6,978 nucleotides of DNA. Origin: UBA1858 sp045106935. GTDB taxonomy: Bacteria; Pseudomonadota; Gammaproteobacteria; UBA4575. The notes beneath the pieces are model-generated. The model had not been told where the DNA came from. It did not search any database and saw nothing but the letters and a program-made list of their open reading frames with translations. A program made the translations under genes and the position numbers. The stretch is from assembly GCA_045106935.1 (NCBI GenBank), contig JBGCFN010000004.1, forward strand, positions 1 to 6,978. Direction: 5' to 3'. This document shows positions 5,748-6,978 of the stretch, piece after piece; the first letter of the stretch is position 1; each line of letters opens with the position of its first letter.

Positions 5748-6638
5748 TTATATGACATTATGCAAATACTCATTAAGTAGATCTTCATATGCATTAATAC
5801 CAAGTAGTTGCTTCTGCTCCAGGCTCATTGTGTTGATTGCGACAATCAAATCCTCAGCAATGGCTGTATGTTGCTTGACGACACTAAGGGGTGAGACGTC
5901 TATCTTAATGCCAAATGCAATATTCTCTGCGTTCTTTAACTTTCTAAATGATTGCCTCTCAGTTCTTAGAAACAACTTTTCCTGAATATTATTGATAGTT
6001 AGACTTTCAATTTCATTCTCTAGACTACTATCATCTAAAAACAAGGGAAAATTTGGATTTGTTGTTAAAAACCAATTAGAGCGCTGGAAATAATCATCCA
6101 CCTTCAGCTTTGTAAAAAAATGCCTGATCATTCTCCCAATCTTGTCTTCTAGATTAGGGATAGGCGCATGGACATTTTTTAATGATTGACCCATTTTTTC
6201 AGATAATTCCCAATAAGTGGGATTACACACAGAAGCAGCTATCAGTCGATAATCATCATTGACCTTCTCTAACAAACAAAAATCATCAGGCACTAGATAA
6301 CTGACTAGTTCTAATGGATTATGCTGATACCTAGCCAGCTCATATGCATTATTATCAGTATGACTAGTCACTACCTCTTCATTCACTGTGAATAAATCAC
6401 TTTTATAGTTAGCAATATATAAAAGCACGCATTCTAACAGCTCATGTTGCGCTGCCTCTCTACTCTCTACATATTGAATGATACGGCCTCTCTGTTGCTG
6501 AATTAACTCTTTCTTTTCAGCGATCCTTTTTGAATAATCATTCTCATAATGAATCCATTCAGATGCTGGAATTGTAGACAAGCCAAGCCGTAAACGATTT
6601 TTTGAACCATTAAATGGATAGTGTTCAACCACAGACAT
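5748..6638 (-). CDS. DUF3445 protein, heme-dependent oxidative N-demethylase alpha-subunit-like
   Basis: This encodes 296 residues matching the DUF3445 family. A characterised member of this family is the heme-binding, PAS-fold alpha subunit of an oxidative N-demethylase (HODM) acting on dimethylamine-type substrates. Family landmarks in order are RLGLSTIPASEWIHYENDY (about 17-35), NPLELVSYLVPDDFCLLEK (107-125), YRLIAASVCNPTYWELSEKMG (130-150), HAPIP (157-161), QRSNWFLTTNP (185-195) and the block LFLRTERQSFRKL (222-234) followed by IKIDVSPLS. Length is near the family norm and the ATG is the first available; no clear Shine-Dalgarno precedes it. The other HODM subunits (reductase-like and small subunits) are not adjacent in this window, so activity as an N-demethylase is uncertain and it may be a stand-alone relative. 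There is no signal peptide. The gene is noticeably more AT-rich than aprA. A perfect 12-bp palindrome lies about 25 bases upstream. Confidence 0.85.
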   Translation of the reverse strand: MSVVEHYPFNGSKNRLRLGLSTIPASEWIHYENDYSKRIAEKKELIQQQRGRIIQYVESREAAQHELLECVLLYIANYKSDLFTVNEEVVTSHTDNNAYELARYQHNPLELVSYLVPDDFCLLEKVNDDYRLIAASVCNPTYWELSEKMGQSLKNVHAPIPNLEDKIGRMIRHFFTKLKVDDYFQRSNWFLTTNPNFPLFLDDSSLENEIESLTINNIQEKLFLRTERQSFRKLKNAENIAFGIKIDVSPLSVVKQHTAIAEDLIVAINTMSLEQKQLLGINAYEDLLNEYLHNVI

Positions 6639-6662
6639 GAGAATTAATATTACGCACTAGTT

Positions 6663-6674
6663 AACAATATTGTT
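6663..6674. promoter_or_regulatory. Perfect 12-bp palindrome upstream of the DUF3445 gene, possible operator
   Basis: AACAATATTGTT reads the same on both strands and sits 24 bases upstream of the start codon of the minus-strand DUF3445 gene. On that strand TTGGTT followed 17 bases later by AATATT could be a poor -35/-10 pair, which would place the palindrome over the -10 region, the usual position for a repressor site. In AT-rich DNA such a palindrome can also arise by chance. Confidence 0.3.
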
Positions 6675-6830
6675 CAGGCATTTGATTCAACCAACTCAAA
6701 CTCTAGCATATATAGTGATTCAATCCTGGATGATTAATGACATATAAACAACCTAATTAACAACCATTATAAGCGTCTCATTTATATTGTAGATCTGTAT
6801 ATTTGATTTTGATAACATAAGATATAAATA

Positions 6831-6860
6831 AATGTCCGCTTTCGACCCATAGCGGACATT
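6831..6860. repeat. REP-like inverted repeat (AATGTCCGCT/AGCGGACATT)
   Basis: Perfect 10-bp arms AATGTCCGCT (6831-6840) and AGCGGACATT (6851-6860) flank the 10-base centre TTCGACCCAT. The GC-rich core stands out in AT-rich surroundings. From memory, closely similar TGTCCGCT-n-AGCGGACA elements are scattered between genes in several gammaproteobacteria. That cannot be checked here, and only one copy is present in the window. No T-run follows on either strand, so it is more likely a dispersed repeat than a dedicated terminator, though it could stabilise mRNA ends. Confidence 0.6.
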
Positions 6861-6918
6861 CAAGAATTAATGGTGACTAGGTCTTGATTTAGCTATTCCA
6901 ACATTTCATCTACATACT

Positions 6919-6978
6919 TTAACTGTTATGGTTATCAATAACATATACATCATTTTCGTTAATGTCAGTATCAAACAA
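6919..6978 (-). CDS. Possible C-terminal end of a minus-strand gene cut by the window edge
   Basis: Reading inward from the right edge on the minus strand, 19 codons are open before a TAA at 6921-6919, giving LFDTDINENDVYVIDNHNS. The acidic, Asn-rich tail looks protein-like. The inverted repeat that follows about 60 bases further on is where a gene's 3' region could be. Against this, the stretch is too short to be significant, and a plus-strand frame from ATG 6928 is also open to the edge. This is offered only as a possibility. Confidence 0.18.
   Translation of the reverse strand: MFDTDINENDVYVIDNHNS

Larger units (their letters stand above)
6639..6978. other. AT-rich, mostly non-coding stretch
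   Basis: This stretch has no gene of convincing length on either strand. It contains the upstream region of the DUF3445 gene with its 12-bp palindrome, an AT-rich run with many stop codons in all frames, the inverted repeat at 6831-6860 and, at the very end, a short open frame that may be the tail of a minus-strand gene. A loose TCAAGA/TCTTGA inverted pair also lies just right of the hairpin. Confidence 0.6.

Noticed and set aside
5728..5985. Plus-strand 85-codon open frame opposite the DUF3445 gene
   Set aside because: It overlaps the 3' end of the DUF3445 gene, whose conserved motifs fix the true strand; the Cys/Ser-rich translation is a shadow.
6928..6978. Plus-strand open frame from ATG at 6928 running off the right edge
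   Set aside because: It has only 17 codons, no ribosome site and a low-complexity Ile/Asn/Val translation; it cannot be distinguished from chance.

Overview
The window most likely comes from a sulfur-oxidising gammaproteobacterium. The main evidence is the left edge, which carries the last 220 codons of aprA, the flavoprotein subunit of dissimilatory adenylylsulfate (APS) reductase. Its C-terminus is of the type found in sulfur oxidisers. A SlyD-type FKBP, a YCII-domain protein, a DUF3445/heme-dependent N-demethylase relative and two kinds of REP-like inverted repeat fit a gammaproteobacterium. The modest GC content would suit a marine Thiotrichales-like lineage, but the genus cannot be settled from this sequence.

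Left part (1-852): the aprA end is followed by two successive hairpins. The first is a long stem without a T-tract and the second is a textbook intrinsic terminator. A 63-bp element follows, made of two perfect 23-bp inverted arms with a GGGGTCAGTACCC core, and it resembles a paired REP/BIME unit.

Middle (871-5402): seven plus-strand genes follow one another with gaps of about 19 to 110 bases. In order they are a 116-aa hypothetical protein, an FKBP/SlyD-type prolyl isomerase, a 369-aa TPR-like protein with five exact 47-residue repeats and a TTG start, a 300-aa unrecognised protein with an ESERARA motif, a 108-aa YCII-domain protein, and two tandem paralogues (103 and about 208-210 aa) of an unrecognised family. 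The second paralogue has gained an extra C-terminal helical region. Most of these look like small soluble cytoplasmic proteins with no evident transport signals. Together they may form an accessory neighbourhood of the apr locus, but nothing in the sequence links them to APS reductase biochemically.

Right part (5403-6978): this stretch is visibly more AT-rich and its genes lie on the minus strand. It holds a small two-helix membrane protein, and upstream of it a 296-aa DUF3445 protein related to the alpha subunit of heme-dependent oxidative N-demethylase. A weak A/T hairpin sits between the converging gene sets. The last 340 bases are largely non-coding. They contain a perfect 12-bp palindrome in the upstream region of the DUF3445 gene, a second type of dispersed-looking inverted repeat (AATGTCCGCT/AGCGGACATT) and possibly the last 19 codons of another minus-strand gene.

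The most interesting material is the chain of unnamed genes downstream of aprA: the exact-period helical repeat protein, the ESERARA protein and the duplicated small family. No CRISPR array, tRNA, rRNA, transposase or recognisable defence system was seen.
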